From Pseudomonas sp. MUP55 (GTDB lineage: Bacteria > Pseudomonadota > Gammaproteobacteria > Pseudomonadales > Pseudomonadaceae): DNA of 64,000 bases. Below the pieces are notes generated by a model, which saw nothing but the letters and a program-made list of their open reading frames with translations, was not told the DNA's origin and ran no database searches. This document shows, piece after piece, positions 17,787 to 30,767 of the stretch (the first letter of the stretch is position 1; each line of letters opens with the position of its first letter). Position numbers and translations under genes: made by a program. Where the stretch lies: contig NZ_CP138214.1 of the NCBI RefSeq assembly GCF_034043515.1, forward strand, positions 4,967,501-5,031,500. The letters are read 5' to 3'.

Positions 17787-20724
17787 CCTCACCCAGATGC
17801 TGCTGATCAGCGCCGCCTACCTGGCTGCGCTGTTCGGCGTCGCCTGGATCAGTGAGCGCGGAATGATTCCGCGGGCGATCATTCGCCATCCCTTGACCTA
17901 CACCTTGTCCCTGGGCGTGTACGCCAGCGCCTGGGCGTTCTACGGAACGGTGGGCCTGGCCTATCAATACGGTTATGGTTTCCTGTCCAGCTACCTGGGG
18001 GTATCCGGCGCGTTCCTGCTGGCGCCGGTGTTGCTGTACCCGATTCTGAAAATCACCCGTACCTATCAGTTGTCGTCGCTGGCGGACCTGTTTGCCTTCC
18101 GCTTTCGCAGTACCTGGGCCGGCGCGCTCACCACGATTTTCATGTTGATCGGCGTGCTGCCGCTGCTGGCCCTGCAGATTCAGGCAGTGGCCGACTCCAT
18201 CAGCATCCTCACCCGCGAGCCCGTGCAGCATCGCGTCGCCCTGGCCTTCTGCGCCTTGATCAGCCTGTTCACCATTTTCTTTGGCTCGCGCCATATCGCC
18301 ACCCGGGAAAAACACCAGGGCCTGGTATTTGCGATTGCCTTTGAATCGGTCATCAAGCTGATTGCCATCGGCGGCGTCGGCCTCTACGCGCTCTACGGCG
18401 TGTTCGACGGCCCGCAGCAGTTGGAATTGTGGCTGCTGCAAAACCAGACCGCCCTCGCCGCCTTGCACACGCCACTGCAGGAAGGCCCCTGGCGTACGCT
18501 GCTGCTGGTGTTCTTCGCCTCGGCGATCGTGATGCCGCACATGTACCACATGACCTTCACCGAAAACCTCAACCCACGCTCCCTGGTCAGCGCCAGCTGG
18601 GGCCTGCCATTGTTCCTGCTGTTGATGAGCCTGGCAGTGCCGCTGATTCTCTGGGCCGGACTGAAACTGGGGGCAACCACCAACCCCGAGTACTTCACCC
18701 TCGGCATCGGCATCGCCGCCAACAGCCCGGCCCTGGCGTTGCTGGCCTATGTCGGCGGGTTGTCGGCGGCCAGTGGCTTGATCATTGTCACCACGCTGGC
18801 ACTGTCCGGGATGGCGCTTAACCACCTGGTGCTGCCGCTGTACCAACCGCCCGCCGAAGGCAACATCTACCGCTGGCTGAAATGGACACGCCGCGCGCTG
18901 ATCGTCGCGATCATCATGGCCGGCTACGCCTTTTATCTGCTGCTGGGTCCCGGCCAGGACCTGGCCAACCTCGGCATCGTGGCATTTGTCGCCACCCTGC
19001 AGTTCCTGCCGGGCGTGTTGTCGGTGCTGTACTGGCCGACCGCCAACCGTCGGGGCTTTATCGCCGGCTTGCTGGCGGGCGTCCTCGTGTGGCTGGTGAC
19101 CATGCTGCTACCGCTGGTCGGCAACCTGCAGGGGTTCTACATACCGCTGCTGAACATGATCTACGTGCTGGACGACACCAGCTGGCACATGGCCGCAATC
19201 GCCTCGCTGGCCGCCAACGTGCTGATGTTCACCCTGATCTCGCTGTTCACCAACGCCAGCCCTGAAGAAACCAGCGCCGCCGAGGCCTGTGCGGTGGACA
19301 ATGTGCGCCGCCCGCAACGCCGCGAGCTGCATGCGGCCTCGCCTCAGGAATTCGCCACGCAGCTGGCCAAGCCGCTCGGCGCCAAGGCCGCGCAAAAGGA
19401 AGTGGAACAGGCCCTGCGCGATCTGTACCTGCCGTTCGACGAGCGCCGCCCCTATGCCCTGCGCCGCCTGCGTGACCGTATCGAAGCCAACCTGTCCGGG
19501 TTGATGGGCCCCAGCGTGTCCCAGGACATGGTGGAAACCTTCCTGCCCTACAAGGCCGGCGGCGAAAATTACGTGACCGAAGACATCCACTTCATCGAGA
19601 GCCGGCTGGAGGATTACCACTCACGCCTCACCGGCCTTGCCGCCGAGCTCGACGCCCTGCGCCGCTACCACCGCCAGACCCTGCAGGAGCTGCCGATGGG
19701 CGTGTGTTCCCTGGCCAAGGACCAGGAAATCCTGATGTGGAACAAGGCCATGGAAGAGCTGACCGGGATCGCCGCGCAACGCGTGGTGGGCTCTCGCCTC
19801 AATACCCTGGGCGAGCCCTGGAAAGAACTGCTGCAAGGCTTTATCAACCTGCCCGACGAGCATTTGCACAAGCAGCACCTGGCCCTCGACGGCCAGACCC
19901 GCTGGCTCAACCTGCACAAGGCCGCGATTGACGAGCCCCTGGCCCCTGGCAACAGCGGCCTGGTGTTACTGGTGGAGGACCTGACCGACACCCAGATGCT
20001 CGAAGACAAGCTGGTGCACTCCGAGCGCCTGGCCAGCATCGGTCGCCTGGCCGCCGGGGTGGCTCACGAGATCGGCAACCCGATCACCGGTATCGCCTGC
20101 CTGGCGCAGAACCTGCGCGAAGAGCGCGAGGAAGACGGCGAAATCACCGAGATCAGCGGGCAAATCCTCGAGCAGACCAAACGCGTGTCACGCATCGTGC
20201 AGTCGCTGATGAGCTTTGCCCACTCCGGCGCCCATCAGAATCAGGACGAAGCGGTATGCCTGGCCGAAGTGGCGCAGGATGCCATTGGGCTGCTGGCCTT
20301 GAACAGGCGCAATTTCGAAGTACAGTTCTTTAATCTGTGCGATCCGGACCATTGGGTCGACGGCGACTCACAACGCCTGGCGCAGGTGCTGATCAACCTG
20401 CTGTCCAACGCCCGTGACGCGTCCCCGCCGCACAGTGCGGTACGCGTCAAGAGCGAGGCTTTCGAGCACACGGTCGACCTGATCGTGGAAGACGAAGGCA
20501 GCGGCATTCCACAGAACATCATGGATCGATTGTTCGAACCTTTCTTCACCACCAAGGACCCAGGTGAAGGTACCGGTCTGGGCCTTGCACTGGTCTATTC
20601 CATCGTTGAAGAGCATTATGGACAAATCACCATCGACAGCCCGGCTGACACCGAAAGCCAACGCGGCACCCGTATTCGGGTGACCTTGCCGCGTCATGTC
20701 GAAGCGACGTCCGCTGTGAACTGA
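17770..20724 (+). CDS. cbrA: Sensor histidine kinase CbrA with sodium/solute-symporter-like domain
   Basis: Membrane sensor of the carbon/nitrogen balance system; phosphorylates CbrB. 984 residues. Residues 1 to about 490 form a roughly 12-13-helix SSS/SLC5 transporter-like domain. A STAC-type linker (about 510-580) follows, then a PAS domain (about 635-745) beginning near [17 protein letters not shown]. The HisKA box is [11 protein letters not shown] with phosphoacceptor His766, and the HATPase has [17 protein letters not shown] and [13 protein letters not shown]. Start at ATG 17770 inside cbrX. The two-component pair cbrA-cbrB is separated by 22 bases. The sensed signal is unresolved; histidine transport by the N-domain has been reported for P. 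putida. Confidence 0.97.
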   Translation: MPMSFSLTQMLLISAAYLAALFGVAWISERGMIPRAIIRHPLTYTLSLGVYASAWAFYGTVGLAYQYGYGFLSSYLGVSGAFLLAPVLLYPILKITRTYQLSSLADLFAFRFRSTWAGALTTIFMLIGVLPLLALQIQAVADSISILTREPVQHRVALAFCALISLFTIFFGSRHIATREKHQGLVFAIAFESVIKLIAIGGVGLYALYGVFDGPQQLELWLLQNQTALAALHTPLQEGPWRTLLLVFFASAIVMPHMYHMTFTENLNPRSLVSASWGLPLFLLLMSLAVPLILWAGLKLGATTNPEYFTLGIGIAANSPALALLAYVGGLSAASGLIIVTTLALSGMALNHLVLPLYQPPAEGNIYRWLKWTRRALIVAIIMAGYAFYLLLGPGQDLANLGIVAFVATLQFLPGVLSVLYWPTANRRGFIAGLLAGVLVWLVTMLLPLVGNLQGFYIPLLNMIYVLDDTSWHMAAIASLAANVLMFTLISLFTNASPEETSAAEACAVDNVRRPQRRELHAASPQEFATQLAKPLGAKAAQKEVEQALRDLYLPFDERRPYALRRLRDRIEANLSGLMGPSVSQDMVETFLPYKAGGENYVTEDIHFIESRLEDYHSRLTGLAAELDALRRYHRQTLQELPMGVCSLAKDQEILMWNKAMEELTGIAAQRVVGSRLNTLGEPWKELLQGFINLPDEHLHKQHLALDGQTRWLNLHKAAIDEPLAPGNSGLVLLVEDLTDTQMLEDKLVHSERLASIGRLAAGVAHEIGNPITGIACLAQNLREEREEDGEITEISGQILEQTKRVSRIVQSLMSFAHSGAHQNQDEAVCLAEVAQDAIGLLALNRRNFEVQFFNLCDPDHWVDGDSQRLAQVLINLLSNARDASPPHSAVRVKSEAFEHTVDLIVEDEGSGIPQNIMDRLFEPFFTTKDPGEGTGLGLALVYSIVEEHYGQITIDSPADTESQRGTRIRVTLPRHVEATSAVN

Positions 20725-20746
20725 GACCGTCGAGAGAATTGAATCA

Positions 20747-22177
<1,431 letters not shown>

Positions 22178-22192
22178 GGGCCCGCACCACAG

Positions 22193-22264
22193 GTAACACC
22201 TGCTAATGTGAAAAAACTGTTACCGCGGATATTGCGCGTAACAAAAGCCGGGGCTTACGGTAAC
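22193..22264 (+). promoter_or_regulatory. CbrB upstream activating sites for crcZ
   Basis: An inverted pair TGTTAC (22218-22223) and GTAACA (22238-22243) with a 14-base spacer, the spacing described for CbrB operators. Extra half-sites are GTAACA at 22193-22198 and GTAAC at 22260-22264. They lie about 100-150 bases upstream of the crcZ sigma54 promoter, a normal enhancer distance. Confidence 0.8.
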
Positions 22265-22282
22265 GAAGCCCCGGCTTTTTTT
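22244..22282 (+). terminator. cbrB terminator
   Basis: Stem AAGCCGGGGCTT / AAGCCCCGGCTT around a nine-base loop, then TTTTTT. It begins where the second half of the CbrB site ends, so terminator and enhancer are interleaved. Confidence 0.85.
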
Positions 22283-22341
22283 CGTCCGCAAAAACCCGGG
22301 AATCGCCTCGAACCCCTGATTTTGCTGGGCGGCGCAAAAGT

Positions 22342-22357
22342 TGGCACGCACCCTGCT
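22342..22357 (+). promoter_or_regulatory. Sigma54 promoter of crcZ
   Basis: TGGCACGCACCCTGCT with GG at -24 (22343) and GC at -12 (22355), exactly 12 bases apart. Predicted start of transcription near 22368. Confidence 0.88.
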
Positions 22358-22367
22358 ATATGCTTAG

Positions 22368-22733
22368 TACAAAAACAATAACAAGCTTTGTACAAGACAA
22401 TAAAAATAAGACGAATCGACTCACGCATAACAAAAACAACACGGCGGAGGCGCAGCTAACTGATTCTTTTGGAGAGGCGTTGCATTGGGGCTTGCCCCGC
22501 AACCAGGCCGAGAACAACAAAAACTGCCCTAAGGCAGAGCCTGAACTGGTTGGATCGTAGATCAGCAACACAGCGACCAAAGCAATCCGTTTGCTCTTGA
22601 CTCCCGATTGGGAGTGTCATGAAGGTGAAGCTTCATGGCGAGGGCGATCAACAAAAACAAGAAGCCCGAAAACCATAATAAAAATAGAGCACGCAACTAC
22701 TTCTGGGGGAGCTTCGGCTCCCCTTGTAGTTTC
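22368..22733 (+). ncRNA. crcZ: CrcZ small RNA (Hfq/Crc-sequestering)
   Basis: About 366 nt between cbrB and pcnB, the known crcZ position. It carries six A-rich AANAANAA clusters (near 22371-22384, 22399-22408, 22429-22438, 22513-22522, 22650-22663, 22677-22684). These are the motif bound by Hfq with Crc; CrcZ titrates that complex and so relieves carbon catabolite repression. The RNA ends in a terminator with two stacked stems, AACTAC/GTAGTT enclosing GGGGAGC-ttcg-GCTCCCC (22695-22731). Internal hairpins include CATGAAG/CTTCATG (near 22618-22637). Expression should depend on CbrB and sigma54. The 5' end is estimated from the promoter. Confidence 0.92.
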
Positions 22734-22883
22734 CGATAGATTCCTCCGGATTGCCCTTCAAACGCTTATGGCGCAACGCCTGCAGCTTGTTCCTACACCA
22801 TCCCCTGACTAAATGCTAGAATCCCGGCCCATCATGCGGTCATTCTTCGTTATGGCCGAACATTCCTTCAAACAGTGCATCCC

Positions 22884-24287
22884 ATGCTGAAGAAGTTGTT
22901 CCAGTCATTCCGTTCTCCCTTGCGTCGTACGCAACACATTCGCAGCACGCCTGAAGTGCTTAATAGCAATCAGCATTCATTGCAGCGTGCTCAGTTCAGC
23001 CGTTACGCAGTGAACATCGTCGAACGTTTGCAGAACGCCGGTTACCAGGCCTACCTGGTGGGCGGTTGCGTACGCGACATGCTGCTCAATATCACGCCGA
23101 AGGATTTCGACGTCGCCACCAGCGCCACGCCTGAACAGGTGCGTGCCGAATTCCGCAATGCGCGGATCATCGGGCGCCGCTTCAAGCTGGTGCATATCCA
23201 TTTCGGGCGCGAAATCATCGAAGTCGCGACCTTCCGCGCCGGCCATCCGCAAAACGATGAAGAGGAAGACACCAATCAGTCTTCCCGCAACGAGAGCGGA
23301 CGCATCCTGCGCGACAATGTCTACGGCACGCTGGAAGAAGACGCGCAACGCCGCGACTTCACCATCAATGCCCTCTATTACGATCCGGTCAGCGAGCGCA
23401 TCCTCGATTACGCCAACGGCGTGCACGATATTCGCAACAACCTGATCCGCCTGATCGGCGATCCGACGCAGCGCTACCAGGAAGACCCGGTGCGCATGCT
23501 GCGTGCCGTGCGGTTCGCCGCCAAGCTCAACTTCGGTATCGAGAAGCACACGGCCGCACCGATTCGCGAGTTGGCGCCCATGCTGCGGGAAATCCCGTCG
23601 GCGCGTCTGTTCGAAGAAGTGCTCAAGCTGTTCCTGTCGGGCTACGCCGCCGACACCTTTGAAATGCTCGTCGACCTGCAGCTGTTCGATCCGCTGTTCC
23701 CGGCCAGCGCCGAGGCGCTGGAATACAACCCGACGTACACCCACACCCTGATCAGCGAAGCGTTGGTCAACACTGACTTGCGCATCAAGCAGAACAAGCC
23801 GGTCACCCCGGCGTTCCTGTTTGCCGCCCTGTTGTGGCCGGCCTTGCCTAAACGCGTACTGCGCCTGCAGGACCGTGGCATGCCGCCAATCCCTGCGATG
23901 CAGGAAGCCGCCCACGAGTTGATCACCGAACAGTGCCAGCGCATTGCCATTCCGAAGCGCTTCACCCTGCCGATCCGCGAAATCTGGGACATGCAAGAGC
24001 GCCTCTCGCGCCGCAGTGGCAAACGCGCCGACCTGTTGCTGGAGAACCCGCGTTTCCGCGCCGGCTACGACTTCCTGTTGCTGCGTGAAAGCGCCGGTGA
24101 GCAGACCGACGGCCTGGGTGAATGGTGGACCGACTATCAGGATGCCAATGACAGCCAGCGCCGCGAGATGATTCGTGAACTGGGCAGCAAAGGCGACAGC
24201 ACCGGTGAAGGGCCGAAAAAGCGCCGCCGCAGCACGAGCAAGCGCAAACGCAGCGCCGCCGAAGGCTCAGGCGCAGCAGGCGAATAA
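22884..24287 (+). CDS. pcnB: Poly(A) polymerase I
   Basis: Adds 3' poly(A) tails that promote RNA decay. 467 residues from MLKKLFQSFRSPLRR; an in-frame GTG three codons earlier is possible, and neither has a strong ribosome site. The nucleotidyltransferase core is LVGGCVRDMLLNITPKDFDVAT with the two catalytic aspartates (DFD). It is followed by the RNA-binding NRDDATINALYYD-type segment (RRDFTINALYYDP) and by a basic tail rich in Lys/Arg (GPKKRRRSTSKRKRS), typical of PAP rather than CCA-adding enzymes. It is followed two bases later by folK, so they form an operon. Confidence 0.95.
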   Translation: MLKKLFQSFRSPLRRTQHIRSTPEVLNSNQHSLQRAQFSRYAVNIVERLQNAGYQAYLVGGCVRDMLLNITPKDFDVATSATPEQVRAEFRNARIIGRRFKLVHIHFGREIIEVATFRAGHPQNDEEEDTNQSSRNESGRILRDNVYGTLEEDAQRRDFTINALYYDPVSERILDYANGVHDIRNNLIRLIGDPTQRYQEDPVRMLRAVRFAAKLNFGIEKHTAAPIRELAPMLREIPSARLFEEVLKLFLSGYAADTFEMLVDLQLFDPLFPASAEALEYNPTYTHTLISEALVNTDLRIKQNKPVTPAFLFAALLWPALPKRVLRLQDRGMPPIPAMQEAAHELITEQCQRIAIPKRFTLPIREIWDMQERLSRRSGKRADLLLENPRFRAGYDFLLLRESAGEQTDGLGEWWTDYQDANDSQRREMIRELGSKGDSTGEGPKKRRRSTSKRKRSAAEGSGAAGE

Positions 24288-24289
24288 AC

Positions 24290-24772
24290 GTGGAGCGTAT
24301 CTACATCGGCATGGGCAGCAACCTGGCTGCCCCGGCGCAGCAACTGCGCAGCGCTATCGAAGCCTTGGCGCAACTGCCCGGCACTGCCCTTGCCGGTGTC
24401 TCCGCCTTCTACCAAAGCGACTCCCTGCTTCCCGGCCAACCGCGTTACACCAACGCGGTGGCGGCGCTGGACAGCACCCTTGCGCCGCTGGACCTGCTCG
24501 ATGCGCTGCAAGCCATCGAAAACGATCAGGGCCGCGAGCGCGTTGAGCGCTGGGGGCCACGCACCCTCGATCTGGATATTCTGCTTTTTGGCGATCGCCT
24601 GATCGATGAGCCGCGCCTCAAGGTGCCGCACTACCAGATGCACCTGCGGCCGTTCGTGCTTTATCCACTGGCTGAGTTGGCGCCTGCCGACCTGCAACTG
24701 CCAGACGGGCAAAGCCTCAGCGGCTTGCTTGAAGCCTGCCCATTCGTCGGCCTGGAACGCTTACCTCTGTAG
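24290..24772 (+). CDS. folK: 2-amino-4-hydroxy-6-hydroxymethyldihydropteridine pyrophosphokinase
   Basis: Transfers pyrophosphate from ATP to 6-hydroxymethyl-dihydropterin in folate synthesis; its product goes to FolP, whose gene lies at 47.7 kb of this window. 160 residues, with YIGMGSNL at the N-terminus, the signature GPRTLDLDILLFGD with the metal-binding aspartates, and VPHYQMHLRPFVLYPL. GTG start two bases after the pcnB stop. The TAG stop (24770-24772) is supplied by the left arm of a REPIN repeat, so the C-terminus may have been set by that insertion. Confidence 0.95.
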   Translation: MERIYIGMGSNLAAPAQQLRSAIEALAQLPGTALAGVSAFYQSDSLLPGQPRYTNAVAALDSTLAPLDLLDALQAIENDQGRERVERWGPRTLDLDILLFGDRLIDEPRLKVPHYQMHLRPFVLYPLAELAPADLQLPDGQSLSGLLEACPFVGLERLPL

Positions 24773-24867
24773 GAGCGAGCTTGCTCGCGAAAATCGTCAA
24801 CGATCACGCGCCCAGCCTGATTAAACGCAGTGCCTGTGGGTTCTTCGCGAGCAAGCTCGCTCCTACA
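24768..24867. repeat. REPIN-type inverted repeat pair
   Basis: Two 24-base arms, 24768-24791 and 24844-24867, are perfect reverse complements (core GGAGCGAGCTTGCTCGCG) separated by 52 bases. Each arm is itself palindromic around GCGAGCTTGCTCGC. This is the REP doublet common in P. fluorescens and P. putida relatives and mobilised by RAYT transposases; no RAYT gene is in the window. The left arm overlaps the folK stop. The rest of the gap to panB (24868-25094) shows no gene. Confidence 0.88.
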
Positions 24868-25094
24868 ATCGCGTCAGTAACAGCGGTAACACCGCCATCG
24901 TAACAATGCGGTAACACATCCAATTGACTTCCCGTGTCCTCCTCACGACTATAGGCGTCCCGCTGCCGCCAAGCCGGCACTGAAGGGCGCAATCCAGGCC
25001 TTATAAGCACTGCTCTCAAGACGGTGCGCCTGTATAAACGAAGACTCACGCGCGTTACTCGCTGTTTCCAAGCGCCTGAACGAGGACCCTTTTC

Positions 25095-25895
25095 ATGCCA
25101 GACATTACCCTGACCACCTTGCAGAGCCTCAAGCTCAAAGGTGAAAAAATCACCATGCTGACCTGCTACGACGCTACCTTCGCCCACGCCAGTTGCCAGG
25201 CCGGAGTCGAGGTGTTGCTGGTAGGCGACTCCCTGGGCATGGTTCTTCAAGGGAATGACAGCACGCTACCCGTTACCACCGATGAGCTCGCGTACCACAC
25301 CGCCAGCGTCAAGCGTGGCAACGACGGTGCATTCATCATCGCCGACCTGCCGTTCATGGGTTACGCGACGCTCGAACAGACCTTCCAGAACGCCGGCAAA
25401 CTGATGCAGGCAGGCGCGCACATGATCAAGGTCGAAGGTGCCGTCTGGCTCGCCGAGTCGATCCGACTGCTGGCTGAGCGCGGCGTACCGGTCTGCGCGC
25501 ACATGGGCCTGACCCCGCAGTCGGTCAACCTGCTGGGCGGCTATAAGGTGCAGGGCCGCAATGAAGCCCAGGCCCGCCAGATGCGCGCCGATGCCATCGC
25601 CCTGGAGCAAGCCGGTGCCGCGATGATTCTGCTGGAGTGCGTCCCCAGTGAACTGGCCGCGGAAATCACCCAGGCCGTCAAGGTACCGGTGATCGGCATC
25701 GGCGCCGGCTCGGCCACCGACGGCCAGGTGCTGGTGCTGCACGACATGCTCGGCCTGTCGATCAGCGGCCACGTGCCCAAGTTCGTGAAAAACTTCATGG
25801 CCGGCCAGACCAGCATTCACGCCGCGCTGAGCGCTTACGTCAGCGAAGTCAAAGCCGTGACCTTCCCCGGCACTGAACATGGATTCTCTGCATGA
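25095..25895 (+). CDS. panB: 3-methyl-2-oxobutanoate hydroxymethyltransferase
   Basis: Makes ketopantoate from 2-oxoisovalerate and methylene-tetrahydrofolate, first step of pantothenate synthesis; its substrate comes from the ilv pathway at the left of this window. 266 residues, with [25 protein letters not shown] (Mg2+ ligands Asp), MIKVEGA and [25 protein letters not shown] start. Its stop overlaps the panC start by four bases (ATGA), indicating coupled translation. Confidence 0.97.
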   Translation: MPDITLTTLQSLKLKGEKITMLTCYDATFAHASCQAGVEVLLVGDSLGMVLQGNDSTLPVTTDELAYHTASVKRGNDGAFIIADLPFMGYATLEQTFQNAGKLMQAGAHMIKVEGAVWLAESIRLLAERGVPVCAHMGLTPQSVNLLGGYKVQGRNEAQARQMRADAIALEQAGAAMILLECVPSELAAEITQAVKVPVIGIGAGSATDGQVLVLHDMLGLSISGHVPKFVKNFMAGQTSIHAALSAYVSEVKAVTFPGTEHGFSA

Positions 25896-26743
25896 ACACC
25901 GTTAAAACCCTGCGCGAGCTGCGTTCCGCCGTGACCCACGCGCGCAATGCCGGCAAGCGCATCGGCTTCGTGCCGACCATGGGCAACCTGCACAACGGCC
26001 ACGCCACCCTGGTGAGCAAAGCGGCGCAGCAATCGGATTTCGTGGTGACGAGCATTTTCGTCAACCCGCTGCAATTCGGCGCCGGCGAAGACCTGGACAA
26101 ATACCCGCGCACCCTCGCCGCCGACCAGGAAATGCTGCTGCAAGCCGGTTGTAACCTGCTGTTCGCGCCAACGGTCGAAGAGATGTATCCCGACGGCATG
26201 ACCGGACAAACCCGCGTCAGCGTGCCCCAGCTGTCCGAAGGCCTGTGTGGGGCCAGCCGTCCAGGGCATTTCGAAGGCGTCGCCACCGTGGTCAGCAAGC
26301 TGTTCAACATGGTGCAGCCGGATATGGCCGTCTTCGGCCAGAAGGACTATCAGCAATTGGCGGTGATTCGCGCCATGGTGCATGACCTGAACATGCCGAT
26401 CCAGATCATCGGCGAGCCGACCGTACGCGCAGCCGATGGCTTGGCGCTGTCATCGCGCAACGGTTACCTCACCGAAGAGCAACGCGCGATCGCCCCCGTG
26501 CTGTACCGCAGCCTCAGCCAGATCGCGGCCGCCATCAAAAGCGGTGAGTCTGATTTCGCGAGATTGCGCGCCGAGCACATCCAGCAGATCGAAGCCGCTG
26601 GCTTGCGCATGGATTACCTGGAAGTGCGCCAGGGTGTGCACCTTCGCCCAGCCACGCCAGAAGATCGGGACATTGTGATCCTGGTCGCCGCCTATCTGGG
26701 CGCGACTCGCTTGATCGACAATCTGCATTTGAACCTCGACTGA
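25892..26743 (+). CDS. panC: Pantothenate synthetase
   Basis: Condenses pantoate with beta-alanine using ATP. 283 residues. The N-terminal nucleotide-binding part has the HIGH-like [17 protein letters not shown] and [10 protein letters not shown], followed by [12 protein letters not shown] and the KMSKS-like LSSRNGYL. It overlaps panB. A beta-alanine-producing panD is not adjacent here. Confidence 0.97.
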   Translation: MNTVKTLRELRSAVTHARNAGKRIGFVPTMGNLHNGHATLVSKAAQQSDFVVTSIFVNPLQFGAGEDLDKYPRTLAADQEMLLQAGCNLLFAPTVEEMYPDGMTGQTRVSVPQLSEGLCGASRPGHFEGVATVVSKLFNMVQPDMAVFGQKDYQQLAVIRAMVHDLNMPIQIIGEPTVRAADGLALSSRNGYLTEEQRAIAPVLYRSLSQIAAAIKSGESDFARLRAEHIQQIEAAGLRMDYLEVRQGVHLRPATPEDRDIVILVAAYLGATRLIDNLHLNLD

Positions 26744-26774
26744 CCCCTCTCGACACCCCGCCGATTGCCCTGAT

Positions 26775-26809
26775 CGCTGTGCCGGTATAAAAAAGTACCG
26801 GCCACAGCG
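26775..26809. terminator. Hairpin after panC
   Basis: A 13-bp stem, CGCTGTGCCGGTA pairing with TACCGG and CACAGCG with one bulged base, around an A-rich loop. It is 32 bases past the panC stop. No T-run follows, so it may be an mRNA-stabilising 3' hairpin rather than a strong terminator. The remaining 160 bases before pgi show no gene. Confidence 0.5.
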
Positions 26810-26969
26810 CAGACAAAGCCAAGACATATCGACACGCTAGGTTTAATGTAATCGCCCTGCGCGTATGGTTAGCGCTGTCTGGAACTTGTGGCCAGTGAAA
26901 AGACTGGATGTTCCGGATTTTGAAGTGTCCTAAAAGGCAGTCCCCGTAATAAAAAGGAAACCCGCAGCG

Positions 26970-28634
26970 ATGGCGTACTACCGCACCCCTCATGACGTTA
27001 CCGCGCTGCCCGCCTGGCAAGCGCTCAATCAACATCGCCAAGCCATGCAGGATTTCAGCATGCGCGAGGCGTTCAATGCCGACCCCCAGCGTTTCTCAGA
27101 ATTCACCCTGAGCAGCTGCGGGCTTTTCCTCGATTACTCGAAAAACCTGATCACCCGCGAAACCCGCGACCTGCTGGTGGGCCTGGCCAACGAAGTCGGC
27201 CTCAAAGATGCGATCAACTCGCTGTATGCCGGCGAGCCCGTCAACTCCTCCGAAGGCCGCCCGGCGCTGCATACCGCCCTGCGCCGCCCGGTGGGCGACA
27301 AGTTGTTGGTCAACGGCGTGAACATCATGCCGGACGTGCACAAGGTGTTGAACCAGATCACTGACCTGGTCGGCCGCATTCACGATGGCCTGTGGCGTGG
27401 TTACACCGAGAAGCCGATCACCGACGTGGTGAACATCGGCATCGGTGGTTCGTTCCTCGGCCCGGAGCTGGTCTCCGAAGCGCTGTTGTCCTACGCTCAT
27501 AAAGGCGTGCGCTGCCATTACCTGGCGAACATCGACGGCAGCGAGTTCCACGAGCTGACCATGAAGCTGCGCGCCGAGACCACCCTGTTCATCGTCTCGT
27601 CCAAGTCCTTCAACACCCTTGAAACCCTGAAGAATGCCCAGGCCGCACGCGCCTGGTACTTGGCCCAGGGTGGCTCGGAAGCCGAGCTGTACCGCCACTT
27701 CATCGCCGTGTCGAGCAACAACGCAGCGGCCGTGGCGTTCGGTATCCGCGAAGAAAACATCTTCCCGATGTGGGACTGGGTCGGCGGGCGTTACTCGCTG
27801 TGGTCTGCGATTGGCTTGCCGATCGCGCTGGCAATCGGCATGTCCAACTTCAAGGAACTGCTGTCCGGTGCCTACACCATGGACCAGCATTTCCAGAACG
27901 CCCCGTTCGAAGACAACATGCCGGTGCTGCTGGGCTTGCTGGGCGTATGGTATGGCAACTTCTGGGGCTCGCAGAGCCACGCGATCCTGCCGTACGACCA
28001 CTACCTGCGTAACATCACCAAGCATTTGCAGCAGCTGGACATGGAATCCAACGGCAAGAGCGTGCGCCAGGACGGCACACCGGTAGCCACCGACACCGGC
28101 CCGGTCATCTGGGGCGGCGTGGGCTGCAACGGGCAGCATGCTTACCACCAGTTGCTGCACCAAGGCACCCAGCTGATTCCGGCCGACTTCATCGTGCCGA
28201 TCGTGAGCTTCAACCCAGTCTCCGACCACCACCAGTGGCTGTACGCCAACTGCCTGTCCCAGAGCCAGGCACTGATGCTCGGCAAGACGCGCGCCGAAGC
28301 CGAAGCGGAGCTGCGCGAAAAAGGCATTCCGGAGGCCGACGTACAGAAACTGGCACCTCACAAGGTGATCCCGGGCAACCGTCCGAGCAACACCCTGGTG
28401 GTCGAACGCATCAGCCCACGTCGCCTGGGCGCGCTGGTCGCCATGTATGAGCACAAGGTGTTCGTGCAGAGCGTAATCTGGGGCATCAACGCCTTCGACC
28501 AATGGGGTGTTGAGCTGGGCAAGGAACTGGGCAAAGGCGTCTACAACCGCCTGACCGGCGCCGAAGAAAGCTTGGCTGATGATGCTTCCACCCAGGGCCT
28601 GATCAACTACTTCCGCGGTCGTCACCGCGGCTGA
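26970..28634 (+). CDS. pgi: Glucose-6-phosphate isomerase
   Basis: Interconverts glucose-6-phosphate and fructose-6-phosphate. 554 residues, the long form usual in proteobacteria. Motifs are [41 protein letters not shown] (PGI signature 1) and [17 protein letters not shown]-terminal [17 protein letters not shown] is PGI signature 2. ATG start behind AAGGAAA. The ribosome site is embedded in CGTAATAAAAAGG, which contains an AANAANAA motif (26948-26955) of the kind bound by Hfq/Crc. A strong hairpin follows the stop. Confidence 0.97.
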   Translation: MAYYRTPHDVTALPAWQALNQHRQAMQDFSMREAFNADPQRFSEFTLSSCGLFLDYSKNLITRETRDLLVGLANEVGLKDAINSLYAGEPVNSSEGRPALHTALRRPVGDKLLVNGVNIMPDVHKVLNQITDLVGRIHDGLWRGYTEKPITDVVNIGIGGSFLGPELVSEALLSYAHKGVRCHYLANIDGSEFHELTMKLRAETTLFIVSSKSFNTLETLKNAQAARAWYLAQGGSEAELYRHFIAVSSNNAAAVAFGIREENIFPMWDWVGGRYSLWSAIGLPIALAIGMSNFKELLSGAYTMDQHFQNAPFEDNMPVLLGLLGVWYGNFWGSQSHAILPYDHYLRNITKHLQQLDMESNGKSVRQDGTPVATDTGPVIWGGVGCNGQHAYHQLLHQGTQLIPADFIVPIVSFNPVSDHHQWLYANCLSQSQALMLGKTRAEAEAELREKGIPEADVQKLAPHKVIPGNRPSNTLVVERISPRRLGALVAMYEHKVFVQSVIWGINAFDQWGVELGKELGKGVYNRLTGAEESLADDASTQGLINYFRGRHRG

Positions 28635-28646
28635 TCCAGGTAGTGA

Positions 28647-28680
28647 AAGGCCAATGTCCGTTCGGACATTGGCCTTGTAC
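28647..28680 (+). terminator. pgi terminator
   Basis: A 13-bp perfect stem, AAGGCCAATGTCC / GGACATTGGCCTT with a GTTC loop, 12 bases after the pgi stop. Only a short T-run (TTGT) follows. Confidence 0.72.
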
Positions 28681-28717
28681 CCTCCCACCTCAAGGTGCAT
28701 CTTTATGACTTGTCGCC

Positions 28718-28734
28718 AAAACAAGAATAAGGAG
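28718..28734 (+). promoter_or_regulatory. Candidate Hfq/Crc-binding motif overlapping the acs ribosome site
   Basis: AAAACAAGAATAAGGAG contains two overlapping AANAANAA motifs (AACAAGAA and AAGAATAA) fused to the Shine-Dalgarno of acs. This is the arrangement through which Hfq with Crc blocks translation of catabolic mRNAs in Pseudomonas. Confidence 0.65.
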
Positions 28735-28739
28735 CGCTC

Positions 28740-30677
<1,938 letters not shown>

Positions 30678-30689
30678 CCTCGAAATAAC

Positions 30690-30714
30690 CCCCGGCCTGT
30701 TCAGGCCGGGGCTG
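30690..30714 (+). terminator. Hairpin after acs
   Basis: Perfect 10-bp stem CCCCGGCCTG / CAGGCCGGGG with a TT centre, 12 bases after the acs stop. The downstream T content is poor. Confidence 0.55.
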
Positions 30715-30767
30715 TTAAACTGCGCGACCGCAATTGTCCTCATTTACCTGCAAGCAAGGCGCGCTCC

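Noticed and set aside
22360..22700. AT-rich, A-run region as a foreign insertion
   Set aside because: The unusual composition is explained by the CrcZ Hfq/Crc-binding motifs, the sigma54 promoter and the terminator.
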